Assembly: GCF_031755915.1 (NCBI RefSeq)
Contig: NC_083388.1
Location: forward strand, 25,141,001 to 25,205,000
Reading direction: 5' to 3'
From: Ziziphus jujuba
Taxonomy: Eukaryota; Streptophyta; Magnoliopsida; Rosales; Rhamnaceae
Length of the DNA: 64,000 bases
Shown piece after piece: positions 1-11,139 of this stretch; position 1 is the stretch's first letter, and each line of letters starts with the position of its first letter. The notes beneath the pieces are model-generated. The model was not told the DNA's origin. It did not search any database and worked only from the letters and a program-made list of their open reading frames with translations. A program made the translations under genes and the position numbers.

Positions 1-660
1 TCTCCATGATTCAATCCCTGTTCAAACCCACGCATGATTCCAACCAAAAGACACGATAAATCCCCCTTCCCATCCCTCCCTCCCTTTTTATTAAAAAAAT
101 TCATAGTTCTCTGTTTGATTTATAAGAAAATGAAAGAAAGAACAGCATTCAAATACAAAAAGCTATAAAAAAGGGGGCATAATACTTACTAGTTTTCCTC
201 CATTTCCTGCTAAACCAAACAGATAATCGTTATGAGAAACATAGCTATAGAAACCCAAAATTAAATGTGCATATATATATATACATATATAAATAAAAAT
301 TTAAAAAAAAAAACTTGCCAGGAGAACACTTACCTTCAACGATCGAAGTTACAACAGCAACCGCCTAAGACGCTATCTCTGTCGTCTTCCCAGAACTTAC
401 TCCATCACCGACGATCAGAACATCAAAGAGACATTCGAAGAGATTCAAAGTGAAATTCAAAGAAGAAAATGGGTTTGCTTCAACCTTTGGAGAGCAGAGA
501 CCAGCCGATTTAATTCAACCTAGGTTTCAACAGAAGAAAGTGGGTTTACGGTGGAAAATGATTTTGACAAAAAGGAAAAAAAAAAAAAGAAAGGAGAAGC
601 AACGGAGATGGAGAGAAAAATAATGGTTTAGATAGCCTCATTAATGTGTTTTAATTTATT
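1..660 (-). other. Possible 5' exon of an unidentified minus-strand gene
   Basis: No convincing long reading frame is present. On the minus strand the stretch of about 330-480 is less AT-rich than its surroundings and ends in a good splice-donor consensus (AAG^GTAAGT, seen on the plus strand as acttacctt near 330). This would fit a non-coding or short coding first exon of a gene whose body lies left of the window. Reading through it in any frame meets stops, so I name no product. The rest is AT-rich with runs of A. It could equally be anonymous intergenic DNA. Confidence 0.25.
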
Positions 661-1119
661 TTTCCAAGTTAGGACTGGTGGGATTGTGAGGCGGGATCGG
701 TTAGGGGGAAAATTTTTTTCTATTGCCGATGAATTTTAATTTTCATCGGTAAATAGCTATATTTTTGCACATAAAAATAAGAAATCATCTGTAAAAGCTA
801 GTCCAATACCGGCAAAACTGTTTTATCATGGTAAAAATATAGCATATTCCGACAATTTTAATTTTTCGTCACCAAAAGTATAGTTTTTGCCAAGAAATGT
901 TTTATTTGTCGGTAAATGTTTCTTTGGTGACTATATTTTTTTTTGTCAGTAAAAATTTCATCGCTAAAGGTACATTTACTTGTACTGTTCTCCATTTGTA
1001 TCGTTTTCTTTCCTTAAAACAGACGTCCAACCATAAAAATTCTGCACGAAGAAATTTAATAGCGACAGGTAGATTAATTTATTTCTTTTTTTTATATTCA
1101 ATACCATTTGTTATTTATT
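661..1119. repeat. Repeat-rich, possible DNA-transposon subterminal sequence
   Basis: Short degenerate motifs of the type TTGCCGATGAA / TTCATCGGTAAA and TTTGTCGGTAAA recur in both orientations across about 690-980. Such clustered direct and inverted short motifs are typical of the subterminal regions of plant CACTA-like elements. I see no clean CACTA terminus and no transposase. The segment abuts the left edge of the duplicated GLP block: similarity to the second block begins near 1120, at the shared sequence caataggg. The class assignment is a guess from motif style. Confidence 0.3.
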
Positions 1120-1215
1120 CAATAGGGAAACAAATATACGGATCCTTATTAAAATGTAGAAGTTTACATATAAATTATGAATTCATTGGCTGCTTCATAT
1201 AATATAAATTAGGGT

Positions 1216-2658
1216 CTAATTATTGTTGTCAACCCAAAACTGCTTCTGGAGATTTTCAATGACATTCTTATCAACTTGGAAGGCCTTGGTGAGCACATTA
1301 GGATTAATACGAGGATCTGAATCAAACACAGCGTTAGCAATGGTGATTACTGTTGCATTTTGGCTGCTGAGACCGGCAAAGGCAACTGCATTGGTATATC
1401 CCTTGTTGAACTAGAAATGAATGAGACCAACTGGGAATACAAACACATCTCCCTTGTTCAGGACTTTAGAAAAGAGGCGGTTCTTGTCCTGGTTGGAGGT
1501 GACAAAACCAACCTCCAGTGTACCCTGTACGACTACGAGGATTTCAGTGCTGTGAGGGTGAATGTGGGGAGGGTTTAGACCATGTGGTGCATAGTCGATA
1601 CGAGCCAGGGATATGCCCAAAGTGTTGAGTCCTGCTATTTTATCAACGTTGAGTTGAGTTACATTTGAACCAAGTGGGTTTGATGTGTCCCTAGGCTTAT
1701 CGAGCCCCTGAAAGAAGAAATCATTGGCAGTGACATCCTTTGGGTTCTTGCAGAACTTTCCATTCACAAACACTGCTCCATAAAGAAAATACTTTATCAT
1801 AGTATTATTGTGAAGTCTGACATCGGTTGGAAAGGGAAACTAAATACTCCATATAAGTGGGTGTGGATACCTTTCCCTTGAGAGACCTTTTAAAACCTTG
1901 AAGGCTAAGTTGTAGGAGGATTCCCCAAGTCCAAAGAGGACAATATCTCATGCGGGTGGTCTGGGCTATTACAGATGGTATCAGAGCCAGTACCTGGATC
2001 GATGTGCCAGCGAGGACACTGGGCTCCAAGGGGGGAGGATTGTGAAGTCCCACGTCGGTTGGAAAGGAGAACAAAACACTCCATATAAGTGGGTGTGGAT
2101 ACCTTTCCCTTAAAAGGCCTTTTAAAACCTTGAGGGCTGGGTTGTAAGAGGATTCCCTAGGCCCAAAGAGGACAATATCTCATATGGGTGGTCTGGGCTG
2201 TTACAGATGGTATCACAGCCAGTACCCGAATCGGTGTGCCAGCAAGGACGCTGGGCCCCAAGGGGGGAGGATTGTGAAGTGCCACATCTGTTGGAAAGGG
2301 GAACAAAACACTCCATATATGTGGGTGTGGATACCTTTCCCTTGAGAGGCCTTTTAAAACCTTGAAGACTGAGTTGTAAGAGGATTCCCCAGGCCCAAAA
2401 AGGACAATATCTCATGTGGGTGGTCTGGGCTGTTTCAATTATAGTATATCTAGTTATCTTAGGATATAAAAAAAGTTAGTGTAGAAATACAGGAGAAGGA
2501 AAATAAAGGGTAAACATACAAGCAGATTCAATTTCAGAGTCTTTGACTGCTACACAGAAGTCCTACAGAGGACTGGGGTCAGAGGCAGAGGCAATAGAGG
2601 ATGCCAAACCCAAAACAACAAGAGACAAAACGATACAAATGCCTTTCATCTTAATCAT
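1216..2658 (-). pseudogene. GLP1: germin-like protein pseudogene with two nonsense mutations and a TRIM in its intron
   Basis: This is the closest relative of intact GLP6 at 40153-40985. Exon 1 lies at about 2520-2658 and exon 2 at 1216-1772, with the usual T^GTATGT donor and GCAG^TG acceptor still present. Two stops interrupt it. In exon 1 the codon after SPL is TAG where GLP6 has CAG (near 2573). In exon 2 the codon after GLIHF is TAG where GLP6 has CAG (near 1412), removing the last quarter of the cupin barrel. Both are C-to-T changes on the coding strand in CAG context. The intron has been enlarged from about 137 to about 750 bp by a 629-bp TRIM element. Cupin box 1 (HIHPHSTE) is still readable. 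It is unlikely to give a functional protein. Confidence 0.93.
1809..2437 (+). mobile_element. TRIM retrotransposon with three LTRs
   Basis: This is a tandem LTR-internal-LTR-internal-LTR structure. The 165-bp LTRs lie at 1809-1973, 2041-2205 and 2273-2437 and begin TGTGAAGT. The 67-bp internal segments lie at 1974-2040 and 2206-2272. Each internal segment consists of little more than a tRNA-Met primer binding site (TGGTATCAGAGC at the 5' side; TGGTATCACAGC in the second) and a purine tract (AAGGGGGGAGGAT) at the 3' side. There is no coding capacity. The 5-bp ATTAT at 1804-1808 and 2438-2442 is the target-site duplication. The paralogous intron at 40710-40846 lacks the element. This is the terminal-repeat retrotransposon in miniature class. 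Confidence 0.93.
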
Positions 2659-2744
2659 AGAGAGACTTGTCTGATCGATGTTTTACAAACTTTCTTGTTG
2701 TATATATGCAAGTGAGGGATGAGAAATCTTGGTTGCAAACCTTC

Positions 2745-2754
2745 CTATTTATAG
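2745..2754 (-). promoter_or_regulatory. TATA box of GLP1 (pseudogene)
   Basis: CTATAAATAG on the minus strand, about 90 bp upstream of the GLP1 start codon, at the same position as in the intact paralogs. Confidence 0.65.
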
Positions 2755-5066
2755 AGGCTTGGAGTCAGGAACTAGTCTTTTACATATTATATTATAGTAA
2801 TCAATGTAAAGAATCTTTCTTCATTAAGCACTAAAAGAACAAGTAAGAACTTATTTAATTTCCTCTACAACGTTTACTTTTAATGTGGAAATGGTCTTTT
2901 TTATTTTATTTTACTTTTTTATTTATTTATTTTATTTCTGATGTCTTGCAGGTATCCTTCTCTCTTCAGTTCATTCAAGCCCTTTCTTATATAAGATTTA
3001 TTTCAACCATTAATATGTTGTTCTCAGTAAACGTTAAGTTTTATTAATTTGTCTCCCATGAAGCCCCATGTGTAAGTGCGACATAATTTTATTTAGCCAA
3101 TTAACATTGATTTTATTATTATTTGTTTTTTTTTAAGTTGAAAATTGTCACTATTGTGCGTGATTTGATCAATTCAAGTATGATTCAACAAATGTAGTTT
3201 CAAAATTTTGGTTATATTAAATGAAACATATTTATAAACTGTCTTGATGGACGGCAATTATAATATTGCTTCCTAGAAATTAATTACATGGTTAAAGCAA
3301 ACTTAACAACCTAATCTTTTGGGGCCGGAGAGGTTTCTATTAATGCTAGATAAAATTAAAATGCCTTTGATTGTGTCTTAATTTGCCAGAAGTAATCTAA
3401 TAACATGATTTATTTTATTAATGCTTCTGGAAATAAAGAAAAATTCCACTTGTCTAGATGTTTATTTTCATTTTTTATGTTACAAATATTTTATGCCTTT
3501 GGTTGGAACAAGCAGAAAACTGTACGTTTACTCCAAATAATCTGTATGACATTCAGAATTAAAGTACTATCAATTGCAAGGAACTAAAAAAAAGAAAAAA
3601 GAAAAAAAAAGCGCAGAGTTCAATTAGAATTTTTTACAATTTTCTTTAATCCAAATTTGAAATGTAAATTGGCATGTGCATCAAATTATACATATAATGA
3701 AAGTAGGATTTTACAAGTAATCAGATTAAATTTTTACTTTAAGAGAACCTGCCATTCATGCTTTTCTGGGTTGTCCTATAAAACTTTGATATTGACTCAA
3801 CTTTTCATATAAAATTTGAAGATATAGGTGCTAATTTGAATTACCAAGTATCAAAAGATCAATCTAAATGACCCAATACCTTAGTGTAAACTGTCAAATC
3901 ACACGTATCATTCTTGATAATCATTTCGTTTATATTGAATTATATATTATGCCACAGATTATTTGATAAAACTTTTTCATTGCTACATCTTTATCATATT
4001 TTTGTCACTGAAAGTAATTATTGAACTGAAATTCAGAGGCATATATATATATGGTAAGTTAATTTGGAGTAGTACTTCCCCCATGAATGGTCAAGCAGGG
4101 CCTTTATCTTTTCTGGTGGATAGTTGTTCGTAATAAATTGGAATACAATCAAAATGAGACACCGGAGGAATAGTCCAATGCAAAGTGTAAAATACTCAAC
4201 AACACAAGTTTCTTTCATTTTCTACTACAGCAGTAATTTTGTGGTAATGTGAGCCTAAAGCCACTGACCATATATGTAACATCCCGTGCTGAACAACATT
4301 GGAATTTTTTCCACGTTGATCGAGAGGGATCAAAATTTGACTTTTTGTTCTAGATGGAATTTCTCTTTGACTGGGGTATCGTTGCAAAGTATGCATAGAT
4401 CCGAGTCCATAGACTAGTAGCACATCGAAAATGGAGCTACAGTTTGAAAGTTATGAGCAAAACAAGTTGAGGTCCGAACTGTCCAAGGGATGCCAAAGTT
4501 GACTTTTTGTTCATGCAAAGTTGAGCTTTGACCCATGCATGGTTGTGAAGTACTCATTTATACGAGTTTATAGACTCATGGCACGCCCAAAACGGATATG
4601 TGGTTTACTAGTTATGACTCTGCAAAGTTTTTTTTAAAACTGTATTATTTTAATATTATTTTATATATATATATATATATTTATTTTCTTTTTCGTTTTT
4701 TTTTCTTTTCCCCCACGTGGGAAAATGCCCCCACGGGCTTCTTCTTCCTTCTTCTTCTTCGCTCTTCATTTCCTCTTTCCGTCAATCTCTCTCTCTCTCG
4801 GTCTGCACCATTTCCAACCACACGCGCCAGCCACCGGTGAAGCCCATTCATCGGCGAGCTCAGCTACCAAGTTTGGCAATCGGTCAACCGGCGATGTGCC
4901 CAGATCGCCGGATGAAGCAGGCGGCGGCCCATTTTGATTCTCCGGCAATTTCGCTGTTTTCCGGCGAACCCGGTCCGATTTCAAACTCTTTTGCCCCTAT
5001 TTTGGACCTCGTGAGCTTGATTTTTAGGTCCATTCAACTCAATTCCTTGCTGTTTGGGAGATATGA

Positions 5067-7604
5067 TGTAACAGCCCAGACCACCCACATGAGATATTGT
5101 CCACTTTGGGCCCAGCCCGCACGGTTTTGCTCTGCGACCCCGTTACACTATGGGTCCACAAAACGCGTCTCAAGGGAAAGGTATCCACACCACCTTATAA
5201 GACGTGCTTCGTTCCCCTTTCCAACCGATGTGGGATGTTACAATCCAAACATTTTCACAAAACCCGATTATCCTTATTTCCCGAAAACCAAGGGATCAAT
5301 TAATTTAATAAACAATAGATAAATACCCCAAGTATAAATAAAATGTAATAAAATATAATAAATAATTTTTGAACACTTTGGGGTTTGAAATTTCTATCCG
5401 AAAATTTATACTTGACGCACTACACCATATACCAGTGATGCCCTCCAATACCCAGCGTCTCGAGCACTGACTAGCGGGGAGGTTAAAGAGAGAAACTTGC
5501 ATACGGCGCTTCGGCGTCCCGACAGCGCCGCTGCTGAAACCGTCATCCCGGCCACGGAGGGGGGCGGCTATGGCCAATATCAAACTTGCCTACCTTCGGT
5601 CCAATGGCAACTCACGGGAGACATAATAACTTGCGCGCTAATCCACATATATAGCCAGAATACCAATACTGTATGAGTGCGTCTAAAACCAATTATTAAA
5701 TTTTTTATTACCGTACCGATTTTCCAAAAATCACCGTGGGAAATATACCAGTTTCAAATTCACCATCCCACATTTTCCTTTAACATTTTCGGTACGAAAC
5801 CATCAATAACAATATACAAATAATTTTTCTCGTATCACAAAGTCCATCAAATAATATTACACGGGCATAATTATAAAATTTGAAACCATCAATTTAAACA
5901 AATATTTTCCTTAAAATATTTAAACCAATTATGCCCAAAAAATAATATAAAAATCCAGACACAATTAATTTACGAAAATACCTTGCTCATGTGTAATAAA
6001 TACAATTAAATCACGATAATAAAAATCGGAAATTTTTTAATAACCCAAAATTCCGTTTAGCATCAATAAACATATACGTACTTATAAAATAATATTTTTC
6101 CAAAATTATAATTAAATTTCCACCACATGAGCCTAATTCCAGATATCAATTTAACACCAAATAAATATAATTAAACACCCCCAAAATAGTTTTAAATGTG
6201 GGTCACTCACCTTAAGCACGTATATCAGTCAAGATCCTCCGCAGGATCAACTCCACTACCCACACGTGCTCCTAAAACATCCACAATACACCAAACCAAA
6301 TATATTAATATTTTAATCGGGTAACACCCAAATGGGTACCCGGGGAGCGAACACAAACGACAACCAAAATTGATGAGTAATATACCGAATCGAAGCTTGA
6401 GTGACGAGGATTACAAATCCGGTCTCACTTCCCGGAGATCGGACCTAAGGTGGCCGGAATCTCGCCGGAAAGCTTTCGGGATTCAACTTTTCAATTCTCC
6501 CAAACCATCGCGAATTGGAGGAAAAGGACACCGGATCTGGGTTCAGGGGGTCGGAATTAGTGGAGAGGGACTGGCGGTGCAACTGGGTACTCGCCGGAAT
6601 AGTGATTTTTCGGCGAGCCATCTCGGTCATCGACAACCGTCGCTGCCGGGGGCGCGTCCGGTGGCCGATGGCTGAGATTTTTGGGGGGTTTTGTAGATCA
6701 AGGGGAGAGGGTTCCAATGGAGTGAATAGTGAGGGTTTTGAGAGAAATTATTACTTTCAATTGTTTGTTATTTATTTATCTATTTAATTGTTGGTATTAA
6801 TTAAATTCCTTTATTTGTTATATTATAAATATTAAAAGTGTTCAGTAGATAGGGTCACTCACTGAGATGATTAGCATCTCCCGTTTTTAAACTCTATTCC
6901 CTTAGGTGCAAGAGGTGGTAGACGTTCTTCCGGGGCGAACCTAATCTCCGTCGCTGTCTTAGTTCGAGAAGTACCTTTGTCTTCATTTATTTCAATTGTA
7001 ATATTTCTTTCATCCTTGTTGTATTCTATGCTTAATAGTATTTCATGAAGCTCTGTATACTGTCTCAGACATTTATGTATTAATTATGTACTGGATTACT
7101 GTTATTCATTTGGAATGTTGTAAATTTATGGAATCAACTTGTAGTAAGGTGGGAAGAATAAGGAGATATTATTGGAGTGTGTTTTCTGTGCAGGAAAATT
7201 TTGGTAAGTCCTACCCTTAGGAGAGGTGCTGCCGGATTTTCCGTTGGAAGGTTCGGTGGTATTTCCCTGGGATCAGGGCTTATCTAGGGTTCCGGGGAGG
7301 AATTTTGGACGGGTCCTGACAGTTGGGCTCAATATCTCATGCGGGTGGTCTAGGCTGTTACAGTGGTATCAGAGCCAGTACCCGGATCGGTGTGCCAGCG
7401 AGGACGCTGGGCCCCAAGGGGGGAGGATTGTAACATCCCACATCGGTTGGAAAGGGGAACGAAGCACGCCTTATAAGGTGGTGTGGATACCTTTCCCTTG
7501 AGACGTGTTTTGTGGACCCACAGTGTAACGGGGTCGCAGAGCAAAACCGTGCGGGCTGGGCCCAAAGCGGACAATATCTCATGCGGGTGGTCTGGACTGT
7601 TACA
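5067..7604. mobile_element. Composite insertion bounded by inverted TRIM LTRs
   Basis: The left end (5067-5242) is a complete 176-bp TRIM LTR in minus orientation. The right end (7429-7604) is a nearly identical 176-bp LTR in plus orientation. The pair is flanked by TATGA at 5062-5066 and 7605-7609, and the older Gypsy LTR continues on both sides. Inside are two pieces of a younger Gypsy LTR in opposite orientations (5243-6711 and 6712-7321), a partial TRIM LTR end (about 7322-7362) and a TRIM internal segment (7363-7428) with TGGTATCAGAGC and the purine tract. No coding capacity is evident. Inverted LTRs are not the product of normal integration; see findings. Confidence 0.85.
5243..7321. 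mobile_element. Internally inverted Gypsy LTR fragment
   Basis: 5243-6711 matches the forward sense of the LTR at 28217-31075, from the region near 28849 to about 30190. 6712-7321 matches the reverse complement of 28217 to about 28835, and ends at the LTR terminus GGGTCCTGACA. Turning 5243-6711 around restores continuity with 6712, so the fragment is one LTR portion with an internal inversion. It lacks the last roughly 0.9 kb of the LTR. It looks closer to the young Gypsy element than to the older solo LTR around it. Confidence 0.8.
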
Positions 7605-9141
7605 TATGACAAGTTGAAGTTCGATCGAAACCTTCCGTCCACTTTCTGGACACCTCCAATCGAGTTGAGTCCAACAGAGGTCGGTAATGTGATCCTCGTT
7701 TCATTAGCTTTCCATAGACATCTCATTTGCGAATTTTGGATACCGTTTGTGTTAGCTTCCCCAGATATCGGGTATTATTTATTCGGATAAAATATTAATT
7801 TACTTGATCCTGTGTAATATTGTTATTCGAGGAGCACGTGTGAGTTGTAGAACTGATCCTATGGAAGATCTTGGTTGGATTGCATGCTTGAGGTGAGTGA
7901 CCCACCTTCAAACTTAATTTTGGGTGTTTAATTATATGTATTTTGTGATAATTTATTATTTGAAAATATGATATTTTATGTGTTAATTGTTTAGTAAAAT
8001 TATATTTGGAATTTTGATGGTACAATTCAAATAATTCAAATGTATGTGTATTAAAGCATAATTTGATTTTGACAAATTATGGAGATTTTATTTTTATGAA
8101 ATTCAATTTTAAAGAAATTGTGAATTTATTTGTGTTTAATAAAAATGTATTTATATATTGATGAATTGTGGAATTTAATTACATTTTGAATTTTGAGGTA
8201 TTGAAGGAATATTTATTTTAAATTATTGTTAATTTCATTGAAGGATTTGAAATTGATGAAATTTCTGCGATGGATTTATGAGGATGATTTATAAAGGAAT
8301 TGTGGAAAATTTATGGGTTTAATTGGATGGAATAAATCCGGTCGTATTTATGAGAGTTTGAGATTTGAAAAAAAAATATACTGATTTTATGATTTTTTTT
8401 TTTTTTTTTTTAGATGCACCATAGACATACTAGTGTTCTGTATATATGGATATGATTAGCGTGTAGGTGGATGTGGTGAGTGCGTAGGTGGGTGTGAGTA
8501 GCATATAGGTGATTATGGGGTTATCCTGTGGTTGCCATCGGATGAGGGTAGACCGCCCCTCCATGGTCGGGACGCCTACTGTATGCCGGTTTTTCTCTCT
8601 AACCTCCTATCTGGCGGTGCTTGGGACACTGGGTACCATTGGCATCACTAGTATATAGTGAGTGCATCAAATGGTTTTCTCGATACGATTTCCATAATAA
8701 TAATGTTTTACAGAGTATTTAAAATTAAAATGTATTTAATTATGTTTTTATCATTTATTCGGATTAATGATTTAAAAATGTATTTTTCCACGATTTTGTT
8801 ATTTTAATGGGTTTGATGAATTAAAATGGATTTTATTTGTATTTTTACCATTCATTTCAAATCAGTGTTTTCAGATCTTATTTACCTTTAAAAAGTGTTT
8901 AATTGTGTTTCATCATTATTCTGTTGATGCTTTAATTTGTATTTTATCATATTCGGAAATATTATTTTAAATTGGATTTTATTATAGTCTTACCATTTAT
9001 TTTAAAACGAGGTTTAAGAATTTATTTAAACAATTCCTGGATAATTTTATGAATTTTATTGCGACTTTTGTATTATTTAATTTATTATATTTTATTTGTA
9101 ATTTATTCAATTAATAATTCCTTGATTTTTGGGGTATAAAA

Positions 9142-9558
9142 TGTGACAGCCCAGACCATCCGCATGCGATATTGCCCTCTTTGGGCCTAGGGAATCCTCT
9201 TACAACCCAGCTCTCAAGGTTTTAAAAGGCTTCGCAAGGGAAAGGTATCCACACCCAATTATATGGAGTGTTTCGTTCCCCTTTCCAACCGATTTGTTCG
9301 CCTTTCCAACTGATGAGGGACTTCACAATCCTCTCCCCTTGGGGCCTAGCATCCTCGCTGGCACACCGATCCGGGTTTGGCTCTAATACCATCTGTGACA
9401 GCCCAGACCACCCGCATATGATATTGTCCTCTTTCGGCCTGGGGAATCCTCTTACAACCCACCTATCAAGGTTTTAAAAGGCCTCACAAGGGAAAGGTAT
9501 CCACACCCACTTATATGGAGTGTTTCGTTCCCCTTTCCAACCGATGAGGGACTTCACA
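9142..9558 (-). mobile_element. TRIM retrotransposon (two LTRs)
   Basis: Minus-oriented LTRs lie at 9142-9327 (with a short internal repeat of the CCTTTCCAAC segment) and 9394-9558 (165 bp). They flank a 66-bp internal segment (9328-9393) with the complement of a purine tract and a slightly mutated primer site (GGCTCTAATACCA). The TAAAA target-site duplication is at 9137-9141 and 9559-9563. It is nested in the solo Gypsy LTR and belongs to the same LTR subtype as the element in the GLP1 intron (ends TGTGA...TCACA). Confidence 0.9.
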
Positions 9559-10689
9559 TAAAATGCTGGGTTTTGTGAAACGTTTTAAAAAGGCAACTCT
9601 TCCAACTGACTGAATTGTGAGGGTTTTGAGAGAAAATATTATTTTTAACTACTTATTATTTATTTACTTAATTCTTATTAATCAATTAACTAAGTTATTT
9701 ATCCTATTATTACTATTATTGTATAGTAGATTGGGTCATTCACTGAGATGATTAGCGTCTCATGTTTTTAAATTTCGTTCCCTTAGGCCTAGGTTAGTCG
9801 ACGTTGATCGTCCGGGATCGAGCTCGACGTCTTGGTTCGTTGTCGAAAGTCCAAAAGGCTTTTCCTTTCATTTCTATCTTGTATTATTTCTTTTTATCTT
9901 GTATTGTATTAAATTTCATATTCACTTGTATTTGATAACGTTCTATATACTATTTGGACGATTATCTATTTAATTATGCACTAGTTCCCTGTCATTTATT
10001 TGAAGTTCTGCAAACTTATGGAAGTAAATTGTAGTAAGGTGGGAGGAATAAGGTGGTGTATATAGGAGTATATTTTCAGAGCAGAGAAATTGTGGTAAGA
10101 CTAACCTGATACGAACCTAGGACGACCTGCTCCTACACCCGTATTATATTAGCCCGGATCTTAATTAAGTTCAAGTTCTAATGGAATTGACCTCAACCCC
10201 TAACCAACTTGTGGTTAGAAACCTTGGTATAATGTAGACGCCACAATAGGGGATGGAAAACCTATTGATAAGTCAAGTTAAAACAACCAATTCTCTAATG
10301 GTATTTTAGGTGTTCTCAAAGAACAAAGAGATAATTAATCTCACAAGTATTTTCTTAATCAAATCAAAGTTGTATTCTTATTGACAAATAAGCCTTTAAA
10401 TAGGCTTTGAAAGAAACAAAATAAACCCTAAAAACCCTAGGAAAAACCGGCCACACACCTAAAGAAACCTAGTTGACCGCAACTATACTTGCTTTCCTAA
10501 TCTAAGTTTGATTAATTTATTCCTTTATATTAAATTAGGAATTAATTAATTTACAATAAAATAAAAACCTTCCTTAAGTTATTTGTCCATACAATAAATA
10601 AATAAAAACCCAAAAAGAAATAAAGTCAATCACAAATTAGGTAACGAGTTGACTTTGACATCTAGGCTGAATTATGTCTTCAACCAAGC

Positions 10690-10805
10690 TAACTAATGTC
10701 TACCTGATGTCCGAGCTAACTTATGGCCTATCCGAGCTAACTGATGTCTATCCGAGCTAACTGATGTCTATCCGAGCTAAGTTGTGTCAGGCCGAGCTAA
10801 GTTAC
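10690..10805 (+). repeat. Short tandem repeats in LTR (left copy)
   Basis: Imperfect units of about 20 bp of the form TCCGAGCTAACTGATGTCTA repeat through this part of the LTR, followed to about 11100 by looser units built on TCCGAGGTATGGATG. The right LTR holds the matching array near 15690-15830 with a different unit order and number. Confidence 0.75.
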
Positions 10806-11139
10806 ATCCGATATCCGAAGTCCAAGATCAGATGTCCGATATAGTTGATAGCCGAGGTGGAATGTTGTCCGAGGTATAAATGTGTTGTTGATGTCCAAAG
10901 GAACTGGTGCTGTCCGAGACATGGATGACACTAGTGTTGTCCAAGACACGGATGACACCAGTGTTATCCAAGACATGGATGGACTGATGTTGTCCGAGGT
11001 AAAAATGCTCCCCGAGGTGTGGATGTGCTCCGACGTATGGATGCCCTCCGAGGTATCCGAGGTATGGTTGCCCTCCAAGGTATGGATATCCTCCGTGACA
11101 TGAATGGATGTGTGGGCGCGGGCAGAATCACATCATTCC

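Larger units (their letters stand above)
1120..4274. repeat. Segmental duplicate A1 (GLP1 unit), pairs with 40057-42601
   Basis: From the caataggg motif at 1120 the sequence runs closely parallel to 40057 onward: the 3' flank, the GLP gene, its promoter and about 1.6 kb of upstream spacer. The parallel is broken only by the 629-bp TRIM insertion at 1809-2437, a small deletion beside it, and scattered substitutions. It ends at gaccatata (4274), where a solo LTR is inserted. The spacer 2659-4274 contains no gene; it holds the GLP1 promoter region and AT-rich intergenic sequence shared with 40986-42601. Confidence 0.9.

Noticed and set aside
360..480. Minus-strand segment reading VGDGVSSGKT, reminiscent of a GTPase P-loop
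   Set aside because: The spacing does not fit GxxxxGK[ST], a stop follows a few codons later, and no further GTPase motifs are present.
1223..1578. Plus-strand frames antisense to GLP exons (also 17732-17917, 40160-40515, 45475-45660, 59285-59470)
   Set aside because: They recur opposite the same cupin-coding sequence in each paralog and have no independent support. They are shadows of the sense frame.
4598..4840. Small plus-strand frame with a hydrophobic stretch as a secreted peptide
   Set aside because: It is a T-rich and CT-rich part of the Gypsy LTR. The hydrophobicity comes from TTT/CTT codons.
7350..7430. Possible tRNA or tRNA-derived element because of TGGTATCAGAGC
   Set aside because: This is the primer binding site complementary to the 3' end of tRNA-iMet. 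No cloverleaf or internal promoter boxes are present.
8380..8400. Poly-T tract as a Pol III terminator or SINE tail
   Set aside because: It lies inside the solo Gypsy LTR with no A/B box and no target duplication of its own.
10797..11078. Open frame rich in HTS and TSE repeats (also 15825-16127)
   Set aside because: It is a translation of short tandem repeats inside the LTR and occurs in both LTRs. No gene signals.
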